The position numbers and the translations under genes were made by a program. A DNA stretch of 6,014 nucleotides from SXZD01 sp034680345 (GTDB lineage Bacteria; Pseudomonadota; Gammaproteobacteria; Burkholderiales; Burkholderiaceae_B): contig JAXISZ010000023.1 in the NCBI GenBank assembly GCA_034680345.1, forward strand, positions 1-6,014. The letters are read 5' to 3'. Below, piece after piece: positions 1-5,588 of this stretch. Below the pieces are notes generated by a model, which saw nothing but the letters and a program-made list of their open reading frames with translations, ran no database searches and was not told the DNA's origin. The first letter of the stretch is position 1; every line of letters starts with the position of its first letter.

Positions 1-54
1 AAGGCCTTGCTGATGCAAAATCTGAATTTTCATAAGTTCTTCTTTTGTGATCAA
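1..54 (-). CDS. istA: IS21-family transposase IstA, N-terminal 18 codons only
   Basis: Read on the minus strand from a TTG at 54-52, the frame gives MITKEELMKIQILHQQGL and is still open at the window edge. This matches the beginning of IstA proteins, which start with a short charged segment leading into a helix-turn-helix (typically ...ILHxxGxSxRxIAxxLGxSRNTV); IstA is the DDE transposase that works with the AAA+ helper IstB. TTG is preferred as start because the family alignment begins there and GGGGG lies four bases upstream (63-59); the alternative is the in-frame ATG at 33-31. A 6-bp stem (AGTGCC 55-60 with GGCACT 69-74) ends directly at the start codon and holds the ribosome binding site. 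Only the N-terminus is visible, so intactness cannot be judged. Confidence 0.72.
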   Translation of the reverse strand, partial: MITKEELMKIQILHQQGL

Positions 55-85
55 AGTGCCCCCAAAAAGGCACTATAGTGAAAAC

Positions 86-133
86 AAGTGGATCAGATTT
101 CAATTGTTGAAGTGGATCAGTTTTGCATTGTTG
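86..133. repeat. Two tandem 24-bp repeats at the IS21 end
   Basis: Units 86-109 and 110-133 are directly adjacent, both begin AAGTGGATCAG and both end ATTGTTG. They agree at 21 of 24 positions, differing at the 12th, 16th and 17th base. Repeated blocks of this sort near the ends are the presumed transposase binding sites of IS21-type elements. Confidence 0.8.
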
Positions 134-143
134 GTAACACATT

Positions 144-293
144 GCCTTGGTTGAGCAAATATCACGCCAACAATTACTTGATGCACTAAGAATGGAACGC
201 AGAGAAAACTTCCGTAACGCCCACCTAAAGCGTGCACCGGAGGCAGTAATTGTAGAAATGAATACCCCTGAAAAACCCAATAACAACAAATAG
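144..293 (+). pseudogene. 3' remnant of an unidentified gene cut by the IS21-family element
   Basis: This frame is open from the IS tip to a TAG at 291-293 and encodes 49 residues, starting ALVEQISRQQLLDALRMERR and ending EKPNNNK. The product is charged and helix-prone with an acidic, Asn-rich tail, as in many protein C-termini. No start with a ribosome binding site precedes it, and the in-frame stop at 135-137 lies in IS DNA, so it looks like the tail of a gene whose 5' part is on the far side of the element. I do not recognise the family; given the neighbours it may belong to the pilus cluster, but that is only inference. A chance open frame of this length is possible. Confidence 0.42.
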
Positions 294-353
294 CACTATC
301 GCCTAAAAACCTGAGCTCAGCCATCATTAAATCAAAAGTAATTGGCCATTTCC

Positions 354-390
354 CACTCAATCGAGTGATGAACACCCATACAAATGGGTG
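354..390. repeat. Two adjacent short hairpins in the leader of the large pilin gene
   Basis: CACTC (354-358) pairs with GAGTG (363-367) across a 4-base loop, and CACCCAT (373-379) pairs with ATGGGTG (384-390) across ACAA. Both stems are perfect. No T-run follows, so they are not an obvious terminator. They lie 60-95 bases upstream of the start at 449, in the 155-base gap between the interrupted frame and the pilin gene, where I see no other gene. They could be an operator or leader RNA structure. Confidence 0.4.
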
Positions 391-434
391 GAAACTAAAG
401 CGTAAACTGTTTCGCAACATCCAGATTTTTTTGC

Positions 435-440
435 AGAAGG
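435..440 (+). promoter_or_regulatory. Ribosome binding site that sets the start of the large pilin gene
   Basis: AGAAGG lies eight bases before the ATG at 449. The frame is also open further upstream (GTG at 365, ATG at 368), but no such site precedes those codons, and starting there would give an unusually long 43-residue leader. The ATG at 449 is therefore chosen. Confidence 0.65.
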
Positions 441-448
441 TCTCCACC

Positions 449-1477
449 ATGAATGGCTTAAATCAAACCCGAAAAAATAAACGCACCCATGGGTTTTCAT
501 TATTAGAAGTTAGTTTTGCACTCGCTATTGTTGGTGTAATCTCTGCCTTGTACTATCAAACCAAACTAAAACAAAACGAAGATAACATCATGGCCATAGA
601 GGCTGAAAAAATAAAAACCATACGCAACGCCCTAGACAACTACCTGAAAACCTACGCAACCGAAATTGTTGAAAACCAACCCATCAGTGTTTCGGGCTAC
701 ACAATTCCAGCGGGAAATAACCCAGGAGAAACGCTTTCACCCAGTATTGAAAATTTAAAAAGCTTAAATTTACTGGCAGTCAATATCAACGAAGAATCCA
801 TGTTTAGGTTTAACAACGGTGTAACCACCATTAACAACCCCTACACCATTGGTCAAATTGTTGCTTTAGTTGATGGCAATCCTACCCCGGTTAGTGTCAG
901 CGTATGTCAAACAACAAGATGCACACTTCGTTTACATGTTAGAACCACTTACCCCACAATCAGCGACTCTAGGCCCATTGGAACACAAGATGGAACCTTA
1001 AGAACTTCAAAACTAATCGCTTCAGAAATTGGTGAAAACGGCTTAGAAGTTCTAAGCGACGAGCTTCTCGGCACTGTAGAAGGTGTAAACGGCAGCAATC
1101 AAAGCATTGCTGAGTTCACTGCACAAGGAGCAACCAGGGGGGTTGTAGGTGCGCTGGCAAGTTTTAGTTACACCCCAAGATCAGCCTCACATTGCCAACG
1201 CGGAATATGGATGTCTGAACGCATTGAAACCACACCAACAACGCCCGGAACAGGGTATGTAAGTGGCGCAATTGCAGAAACCACAAACTGCTACTATGCC
1301 TACGAAAGCATTCCTATTGATACCAGAGTGGTCGCCTATGATATTGATGGCACCTTAAAAGGCAAAGTGATTTTAGAATGCAAAAACAATACGCTCACAT
1401 CCAACTTAGAAATAGAAGAAGTTATCTTAGATGCCAGCGACGCATTTAAACCCATTTTTGATCGTTCTTGCAAGTAA
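449..1477 (+). CDS. Large type IV prepilin-like protein (PilV/TcpB-like minor pilin, possible tip subunit)
   Basis: The 342-residue product has a 15-residue basic leader ending in Gly15, then FSLLEV with Glu at +5 of the mature chain and a hydrophobic helix to about residue 37: the prepilin peptidase signature. The protein is processed and held in the inner membrane before assembly. It is about twice the size of the neighbouring pilins. After the helix comes a charged coiled segment (about 45-70), then a large extracellular part with six cysteines (residues 153, 158, 249, 281, 311, 341), enough for three disulfides. Overall length and layout (helix, pilin-like middle, separate C-terminal domain) resemble TcpB/CofB/PilV minor pilins of type IVb systems, which sit at the pilus tip and often carry adhesive or phage-binding function. 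The C-terminal 100 residues are not recognised. The next gene starts 168 bases downstream in the same direction. Confidence 0.78.
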   Translation: MNGLNQTRKNKRTHGFSLLEVSFALAIVGVISALYYQTKLKQNEDNIMAIEAEKIKTIRNALDNYLKTYATEIVENQPISVSGYTIPAGNNPGETLSPSIENLKSLNLLAVNINEESMFRFNNGVTTINNPYTIGQIVALVDGNPTPVSVSVCQTTRCTLRLHVRTTYPTISDSRPIGTQDGTLRTSKLIASEIGENGLEVLSDELLGTVEGVNGSNQSIAEFTAQGATRGVVGALASFSYTPRSASHCQRGIWMSERIETTPTTPGTGYVSGAIAETTNCYYAYESIPIDTRVVAYDIDGTLKGKVILECKNNTLTSNLEIEEVILDASDAFKPIFDRSCK

Positions 1478-1490
1478 GAACGCAGCTTTT
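1463..1490 (+). terminator. Weak candidate terminator at the end of the large pilin gene
   Basis: CGTTCTT (1463-1469) pairs perfectly with AAGAACG (1476-1482) across a 6-base loop, and TTTT follows at 1487-1490 after four other bases. The stem overlaps the last codons and the stop. The short, displaced T-run makes full termination doubtful; it could act as an attenuator or mRNA-stabilising hairpin between the two pilin genes. Confidence 0.35.
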
Positions 1491-1583
1491 CGTCATAATC
1501 ATAAAATATTAAATTTTACAAATATCACCCTTTAGGTAGAAAAAAACCAACCTATCATGGGGATAGTTTAGGATAAAAAAATT

Positions 1584-1598
1584 AGAGATACTATCTCT
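1584..1598. promoter_or_regulatory. Palindrome (candidate operator) upstream of the 182-aa pilin gene
   Basis: AGAGATA and TATCTCT form a perfect 7-bp inverted repeat around a single central C, ending 47 bases before the ATG at 1646. A one-base centre cannot form a normal RNA loop with all pairs, so a DNA binding site is likelier than a hairpin. It contains TACTAT (1589-1594), a possible -10 element, with a poor -35 candidate TTTAGG 16 bases upstream (1567-1572). A regulator bound here would cover that promoter. The promoter part is weak. Confidence 0.4.
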
Positions 1599-1645
1599 GC
1601 GTTCAACAACAAACGCATTACAAAATATCTCTTGAGGAGTTTCAA

Positions 1646-2194
1646 ATGAAAAAATTAGTATCTAAAGTAAAAGGCTTGACATTGGTTGAAGTAGCAATTG
1701 GTTTGGCCATTTCTGCTGTTGTAGTTGCTACTGCGTATGCTGGATTCGAGTCCAATGCACGTCGTAATGAAGTTCGTGCCAATGCCAACGCCATCACTGA
1801 AATTATCAGTGGCGCTAAAAAAACCTTTGGTAGCAGCCCAACAGGTTATGAAAATGTAACCACAGGTGTACTGTTAACTTCTAACGTTATTCCTAAGTCC
1901 ATGCAAGACGCCACAGGGGCTACTGCTAAAAACAGCTATGGCGGAAACATTGAGCTGACTAGTGGCTTTACTGCTACTCGTGAGTTACTTAGCTTAGATT
2001 GGAAGTCAGTTCCTGCTAAACAATGTATGGACCTTGCAATGGCATTGAGTAACAGCGTTGAATCTCTTGAGGTTGCAGGAACAACTGTTAAATTAAACCG
2101 TGACGCAGAAATTAATGCGGCTACATTATCTGCTGCCAATGCTTGCGGAAGCGGTCAAGCAGTTGATTTCACATTTACCTTTCAACGTAGCTAA
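1646..2194 (+). CDS. Type IVb-like major pilin candidate (TcpA/PilS family), paralog 1
   Basis: The 182-residue prepilin has a 10-residue leader MKKLVSKVKG, with cleavage after Gly10, then LTLVEV with Glu at +5 and a hydrophobic helix to about residue 34. Behind it come NSYGG (96-100), SVP (121-123) and cysteines 127 and 167, which would close the C-terminal disulfide loop typical of pilins. The YGG and VP...C spacing is shared with the other two small pilins in the window and with PilS/TcpA-type subunits. It has the strongest expression signals here: GAGGAGT at 1634-1640 and a strong terminator at 2211-2236. This makes it the best candidate for the fibre's main subunit. It is closest to the 209-aa pilin (5414-4785): GLAISAVVVATAY against GLAIAAVVVAIAY, and NARRNEV against NASRNQV. 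It carries the shortest leader, whereas type IVb leaders are usually longer. Confidence 0.85.
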   Translation: MKKLVSKVKGLTLVEVAIGLAISAVVVATAYAGFESNARRNEVRANANAITEIISGAKKTFGSSPTGYENVTTGVLLTSNVIPKSMQDATGATAKNSYGGNIELTSGFTATRELLSLDWKSVPAKQCMDLAMALSNSVESLEVAGTTVKLNRDAEINAATLSAANACGSGQAVDFTFTFQRS

Positions 2195-2210
2195 TTTTAG
2201 CTTAATCCAA

Positions 2211-2236
2211 AAAAAACCGCTGAGGCGGTTTTTTTT
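2211..2236. terminator. Strong rho-independent terminator, probably bidirectional, between convergent genes
   Basis: AAAAAACCGC (2211-2220), loop TGAG, GCGGTTTTTT (2225-2234) followed by two more T. The GC core is flanked by an A-run on one side and a T-run on the other, so the same hairpin works on both strands. It lies 16 bases after the pilin stop (2194) and 27 bases beyond the stop of the convergent glycosyltransferase gene (2263). Confidence 0.9.
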
Positions 2237-2262
2237 ATTTGCATATTAAATAAAAAAAACTA

Positions 2263-3921
2263 TCATAAAAAACCATTAAAAAAGTTTTCTAAAACAGTTT
2301 TCCACTGCGCATTTTCAGTTTGTCGATGCAAACGAATGCTGTTATACCACGGTGTGGTTTCACCAAAAAATGACCAACGCCAGTCGGGGGATTTCGGCAA
2401 AAACAAATGTGTATCAACCCCTAAAGCACCTGCCAAATGAGCCACACTGGTATCAACCGACCAAACTTGATTACACTGTAAAATTAGTGCAGCTGTATCA
2501 GAAAAATCATCAACGTCTTGACTAACATTCACAATGTTTGAATACTGTGCAAGCAATTTTTGATCACCTGAGCTTATGGCATTTGATAAACAAATAAAAC
2601 GCATATTTTTAGGCAAATAATTTAACAACAAAGACAATGGAATACTACGCTTAGCGTCGTTCGGATTATTGGGGTTACCTGACCAAACCAAGCCAACAGT
2701 AATGCAATCTATTGCCGGAAAACGAGACTGCCATTGCTTTTTTTTAGTTTCATCAACAACCAAATACCCAGCAGAACATGGAATGTTATTGGGTAAAGTA
2801 GAAAACAATCTGGGCAAACTCATCATTGCCAACTGTGCGTCATGTTCCCCGGGCAAGTCACTATCGGTCAACCACTGTACCTCAGGGTACGCAAGCCGAA
2901 ACAAAGGTATTAAACTGACATGAACCCTTGCCTTCAATTTTACTCCTGCTGCCAACAACAACCCAAAGTAACGCACAAATTGAATTGAATCGCCCAACCC
3001 CTGTTCATCATAAATGTAAAGGGTTTTTCCAGATAAATTTTCAAGGCTATTGGCATAAGGTTTTTCAGAGCCTGGAGAACAACGAAATAAATTTTTTTTA
3101 AAAACATTTCGTCTTGATTCAAATAAATCAAAACCCTCTTGATAATCATTGTTACTTAACAAAGCCACCGCTAAATTCCACTGTGCATCACCAGAACTGG
3201 GCTGCAATTGTAATGCTTGGCGAAACGAGTCTATGGCTTGACTTAAACGCTCCATGGCTAAAAGCGTAATACCCCGATTCAAAAAACTCAAAAAGTGTTG
3301 AGAGTCTAAATCAAAGGCACGGTCATAATAAGACAACGCTTGGTTAAAATCGCCCAAGCGGTGCCGAGCCATACCCATCAAAGCATAAGCACGGGGTTGA
3401 TTCGCATCAACTTGTAAAACATGCTCAAACGTTGCCAACGCAAGGTGATGGTGGTGAAGCTTACCTTGCGCTATCCCTAAATTATAAAAAGCATCCAAAT
3501 GAGTGGGGGCAAGTTCACAAGCTTTTTCAAAGCACTTACAGGCTTGGGCGTATTCTAACAAATCAAAATAGCATGCACCCATATTCAAATAAATGTCTTC
3601 AGCATTTGGCGCCAATAAACCAGCCCTAAAAAAAGCGGCCAATGCATCGTCATATTGCTCCAAGTGGTATGCTGTTAAACCCAACGCCTTTTGTAAGTCT
3701 AGTTCGAAAGGCGCTTGCATACACGCTTTTTTATAATGCAAAAATGCGTCATAAAAACGATTCAAATGAAAAAACACTGTGGCCAATTGATAACGAGATT
3801 GAAGGTTGTCTTGTTCAAGATCACACAATTGTTCTAATAAAGGTAAGGATAACTCTAACTGCCCAGAATCTATAGCTTTGGCAATTTTATTTTTTAAATG
3901 TGAAACATGATTTTGCAACAT
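2263..3921 (-). CDS. TPR-repeat protein with GT9-like glycosyltransferase domain
   Basis: The 552-residue protein starts with an ATG at 3921 preceded by AAGGG five bases upstream. Residues about 41-270 form some seven 34-residue TPR repeats with the usual small/aromatic spacing (for example IYLNMGACYFDLLEYAQACK). TPR arrays bind protein partners. From about 300 to the end is a domain of the heptosyltransferase-like GT9 type: YDEQGLGDSIQFVRY near 304, VGLVWSGNPNNPNDAKRSIP, DFSDTAALI, VDTSVAHLAGALG at 489-501, then a DWRW and PWY motif. These blocks are characteristic of TPR-glycosyltransferases with a nucleotide-sugar site near the VDTxxAHLAGALG loop. No signal peptide or membrane span is visible, so it is probably cytoplasmic. 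The donor sugar and acceptor cannot be read from the sequence. Its position among four pilin genes suggests pilin or surface-structure glycosylation, which is inference. Length and motifs look intact. Confidence 0.85.
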   Translation of the reverse strand: MLQNHVSHLKNKIAKAIDSGQLELSLPLLEQLCDLEQDNLQSRYQLATVFFHLNRFYDAFLHYKKACMQAPFELDLQKALGLTAYHLEQYDDALAAFFRAGLLAPNAEDIYLNMGACYFDLLEYAQACKCFEKACELAPTHLDAFYNLGIAQGKLHHHHLALATFEHVLQVDANQPRAYALMGMARHRLGDFNQALSYYDRAFDLDSQHFLSFLNRGITLLAMERLSQAIDSFRQALQLQPSSGDAQWNLAVALLSNNDYQEGFDLFESRRNVFKKNLFRCSPGSEKPYANSLENLSGKTLYIYDEQGLGDSIQFVRYFGLLLAAGVKLKARVHVSLIPLFRLAYPEVQWLTDSDLPGEHDAQLAMMSLPRLFSTLPNNIPCSAGYLVVDETKKKQWQSRFPAIDCITVGLVWSGNPNNPNDAKRSIPLSLLLNYLPKNMRFICLSNAISSGDQKLLAQYSNIVNVSQDVDDFSDTAALILQCNQVWSVDTSVAHLAGALGVDTHLFLPKSPDWRWSFFGETTPWYNSIRLHRQTENAQWKTVLENFFNGFL

Positions 3922-3966
3922 AATAACCCTTCACTATTGCACAATGTATATTAAAAAATATGAGAA

Positions 3967-3992
3967 TATTACGAACCAAGTGGAACGTAATA
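3967..3992. promoter_or_regulatory. Inverted repeat upstream of the TPR-glycosyltransferase gene
   Basis: TATTACG (3967-3973) and CGTAATA (3986-3992) are perfect 7-bp arms 12 bases apart, 46 bases before the gene start at 3921. Two arms about 19 bp centre to centre could suit a dimeric regulator on both arms. No convincing promoter hexamers could be assigned in this AT-rich gap (3922-4060). Confidence 0.3.
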
Positions 3993-4060
3993 AATAAACT
4001 AGGAAATAACTTTTTAAATACCGCAACTAAAATTTACAGTATAGAAAAAACCAAAGGAAC

Positions 4061-4079
4061 AAAAAAACCAACGTGTTGG
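4061..4079 (-). terminator. Candidate rho-independent terminator of the 198-aa pilin gene
   Basis: On the minus strand, 11 bases after the stop at 4090, CCAAC/GTTGG (4079-4068) can fold as a short hairpin (four pairs with a CACG loop) followed at once by seven T (4067-4061). The stem is short, so efficiency is uncertain, but position and T-run fit. Confidence 0.5.
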
Positions 4080-4089
4080 CAAAAGCAAA

Positions 4090-4686
4090 TTAAGTGCGGC
4101 CAAAAGTTGCATGAACAGTAAAATGATCACTGGTGCTGTCTGAACAAGCTGAATGCAAACTGGGCAAGTCCAGTTGACCACCCTTGTTTTTAACAGTCCA
4201 TTCTGAATCGACCACTGGGGGTGCAAGATCCACATCAGAACCAACCTGTAAGCGTAGAGTACTTGCTTCAATTTCCATTACAAACGAAATACAATGGGAC
4301 TGAGGTACTTTTTCCACTCGAATGTAAGCCTCATCACTTACCGTTCTGTAAGCAGAAACAATAACCTGCCCACCAAACTGGCTAATCACTTCGGTTCCGC
4401 TTGGTGAAGAAACCAAAATCTCTTTGGGATAAATACCTGCAGATAGCGCTTCTTGATGACTTAAAAACTGATATTGATTGCGGCGACCAAATATAGATTT
4501 GGCATCAACAATAACTGAACGAATGCTGCTGGCACTTTTTTTTGACAACGCATTGTGATTAGCGATTTCTGCGGCAATCATGGCAGCGGCACTGATCACT
4601 GAAGCAAAAAAAAGCACAATCGAAAGCTCCAGCAATGTCATTCCACGATTGGAAGGCAAACTTTTAAGTAAGTGGCGGCTCATCAT
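4090..4686 (-). CDS. Type IVb-like prepilin (PilS/TcpA family), paralog 2, most divergent
   Basis: The 198-residue prepilin has a 15-residue leader (MMSRHLLKSLPSNRG), then MTLLEL with mature Met at +1 and Glu at +5, and a hydrophobic helix to about residue 42. QFGG (103-106), AYIRVEKVP (120-128) and cysteines 132 and 181 match the motif order of the other small pilins; AYIRVEKVP is nearly identical to AYIRYEKVP in the 209-aa pilin. The C-terminal halves, which would be exposed on the fibre, differ most. GGGG at 4697-4694 lies seven bases before the first ATG; the second codon is also ATG, and either could be used. It follows the 209-aa pilin in the same direction after a 98-base gap with a terminator and a palindrome, so it is probably transcribed on its own. 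It may be an alternative major subunit or a minor pilin. Confidence 0.82.
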   Translation of the reverse strand: MMSRHLLKSLPSNRGMTLLELSIVLFFASVISAAAMIAAEIANHNALSKKSASSIRSVIVDAKSIFGRRNQYQFLSHQEALSAGIYPKEILVSSPSGTEVISQFGGQVIVSAYRTVSDEAYIRVEKVPQSHCISFVMEIEASTLRLQVGSDVDLAPPVVDSEWTVKNKGGQLDLPSLHSACSDSTSDHFTVHATFGRT

Positions 4687-4725
4687 GATTATGCCCCTTT
4701 TTGATTTTTAATTGAGCACAATCAA

Positions 4726-4742
4726 TTTACCAAAATGGTAAA
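4726..4742. promoter_or_regulatory. Perfect palindrome upstream of the 198-aa pilin gene
   Basis: TTTACCA (4726-4732) and TGGTAAA (4736-4742) are perfect arms around AAA, 40 bases before the start at 4686. On the minus strand it overlaps the T-run of the preceding gene's terminator by a few bases and includes TTTACC, a weak -35-like hexamer. It is a plausible operator; its sequence differs from the palindromes before the other pilins. Confidence 0.38.
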
Positions 4743-4770
4743 AAAAATATATCACCCATTGGGGTAATAT
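4740..4770 (-). terminator. Rho-independent terminator of the 209-aa pilin gene
   Basis: On the minus strand, 15 bases after the stop at 4785, ATATTACCC (4770-4762) pairs with GGGTGATAT (4757-4749) at eight of nine positions across a 4-base loop. One further base leads into eight T (4747-4740). This separates the two minus-strand pilins into different transcripts. Confidence 0.72.
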
Positions 4771-4784
4771 TCAAAAAAATTATT

Positions 4785-5414
4785 TTAGCTTTTTGAAAAA
4801 CCAACGGTAACGTTAACATCGGTGATTGAAGAGTTTCTACAAACAGTGTTCAACTCATTCAAGTCAACAGTAGAACTTGTATCAAACAGCTTAATATTCC
4901 AATCGGCAGCGGCCACAGGCGGAGAATTATCTACTGAAGGCCTAACAGCAAGGCCTTGCGCAGATGGTGCTATCAACATGACCAAACCCATACAATTGCG
5001 TTTGGGCACTTTCTCATAACGTATATAAGCAAATGTATCGGATACGCCCACAGGCGCAACAAAAATTTCACCACCATATTGATTACGCGCTGTTGGCGGA
5101 TTTGTGGTCCGATCAATGTAACGCGATGGAATCGTACCTGATGTAATTACAATAGCTGTACTTAAATCGCCAAATTTACTGCTAGGGCCAAAATTGTTAA
5201 TGATGTCGGACATCATTTCCGCAATTAGCCTTGAATCCTCAATGACTTGGTTGCGCGACGCGTTTTGCTCATAACCACGATACGCAATAGCAACCACCAC
5301 AGCAGCAATGGCCAAGCCAATCGTAATTTCAATTAAGGTGACTCCAATAAACGACCGCTTAATTTTTAACCGATGGGATTCTTTAACATCAGAAGAATCT
5401 TTTATTATATTCAT
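4785..5414 (-). CDS. Type IVb-like prepilin (PilS/TcpA family), paralog 3, long leader
   Basis: The 209-residue prepilin has a 24-residue hydrophilic, basic leader ending in Gly24, then VTLIEI with Glu at +5 and a hydrophobic helix to about residue 46. Leaders of this length are usual in type IVb prepilins. QYGG (112-115), AYIRYEKVP (129-137) and cysteines 141 and 192 follow the family pattern and would form the C-terminal disulfide loop. It is the closest relative of the 182-aa pilin across the helix and first 90 residues, yet its C-terminal region is different. The ATG at 5414 is preceded by AGGAG (5425-5421) at a spacing of six, and a large inverted repeat lies just upstream. Good expression signals and its own terminator suggest an independent transcript. 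It is probably an alternative major subunit. Confidence 0.85.
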   Translation of the reverse strand: MNIIKDSSDVKESHRLKIKRSFIGVTLIEITIGLAIAAVVVAIAYRGYEQNASRNQVIEDSRLIAEMMSDIINNFGPSSKFGDLSTAIVITSGTIPSRYIDRTTNPPTARNQYGGEIFVAPVGVSDTFAYIRYEKVPKRNCMGLVMLIAPSAQGLAVRPSVDNSPPVAAADWNIKLFDTSSTVDLNELNTVCRNSSITDVNVTVGFSKS

Positions 5415-5430
5415 ATCTTACTCCTCAAAA

Positions 5431-5459
5431 ATGTATAAAAATATGAATTTTTTATACAT
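5431..5459. promoter_or_regulatory. 11-bp inverted repeat next to the ribosome binding site of the 209-aa pilin gene
   Basis: ATGTATAAAAA (5431-5441) and TTTTTATACAT (5449-5459) are perfect 11-bp arms seven bases apart. This is the longest inverted repeat seen in the window, and it ends five bases before the AGGAG on the minus strand. It can be a DNA operator overlapping the candidate -10 (5458-5453) or, if transcription starts further upstream, an AU-rich leader hairpin beside the ribosome binding site. The sequence alone does not decide. Confidence 0.5.
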
Positions 5460-5482
5460 CATACTGGTTTCTAATCTATCAA
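5453..5482 (-). promoter_or_regulatory. Candidate sigma70-type promoter of the 209-aa pilin gene
   Basis: On the minus strand TTGATA (5482-5477) and TGTATA (5458-5453) are 18 bases apart, placing transcription start near 5446, about 30 bases before the ATG. Both hexamers are imperfect, and AT-rich DNA gives such matches by chance. Confidence 0.33.
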
Positions 5483-5588
5483 TTTAATTTACAAAAAATA
5501 CTTTTTTTAAACATCCCCTAGATGGATTTCACCCATTGTTTATTGAAAACCAACCTAAACTATTCTTACTAAAAAAGACAAAAATAAT

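Larger units (their letters stand above)
1..141 (-). mobile_element. End of an IS21-family insertion sequence (partial, runs off the left edge)
   Basis: The minus strand encodes the start of an IstA-like transposase (54 to 1), and between that start and position 141 lie two 24-bp direct repeats, the arrangement known for IS21-family ends, where the transposase binds multiple terminal repeats. The outer tip is placed at 141 because the element read outward-in would then begin with TGTGTTACC, in keeping with the TG...CA ends of the family. The exact tip could be off by a few bases, since the other end and the target duplication are outside the window. The element is inserted at the edge of the pilin cluster and probably cuts an older gene (see 144-293). 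Confidence 0.75.

Noticed and set aside
365..448. 28-codon upstream extension of the large pilin from a GTG at 365
   Set aside because: No ribosome binding site there, and the prepilin leader would become 43 residues; AGAAGG before 449 supports the shorter form.
100..450. Minus-strand open frame of 116 codons over the IS end and the pilin leader
   Set aside because: It crosses the IS boundary, has no ribosome binding site, and its hydrophobic product looks like the reverse of hydrophilic plus-strand sequence.
449..2194. Shufflon-type invertible segments as in PilV of plasmid R64
   Set aside because: No repeated recombination-site sequence, alternative C-terminal cassettes or recombinase gene is visible in the window.
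2669..3875. Several plus-strand frames (2669-2923, 3432-3629, 3642-3875) opposite the TPR-glycosyltransferase
   Set aside because: All lie within a well-supported gene on the other strand, and none has recognisable motifs or start signals.
4014..4271. Minus-strand frame overlapping the end of the 198-aa pilin in another frame
   Set aside because: Most of it lies inside the pilin coding region, with no ribosome binding site and no recognisable domain.
4949..4960. GCAAGGCCTTGC palindrome, also found in part at 1-10 in istA
   Set aside because: Both copies lie in coding sequence of unrelated genes; a short palindrome shared by chance is the simpler explanation.
373..5535. CACCCAT-like motif before all four pilin genes (373, 1526, 4753, 5530) as a common regulator box
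   Set aside because: The core is only six or seven bases, orientation relative to the genes varies, and the copy at 4753 is better explained as part of a terminator stem.
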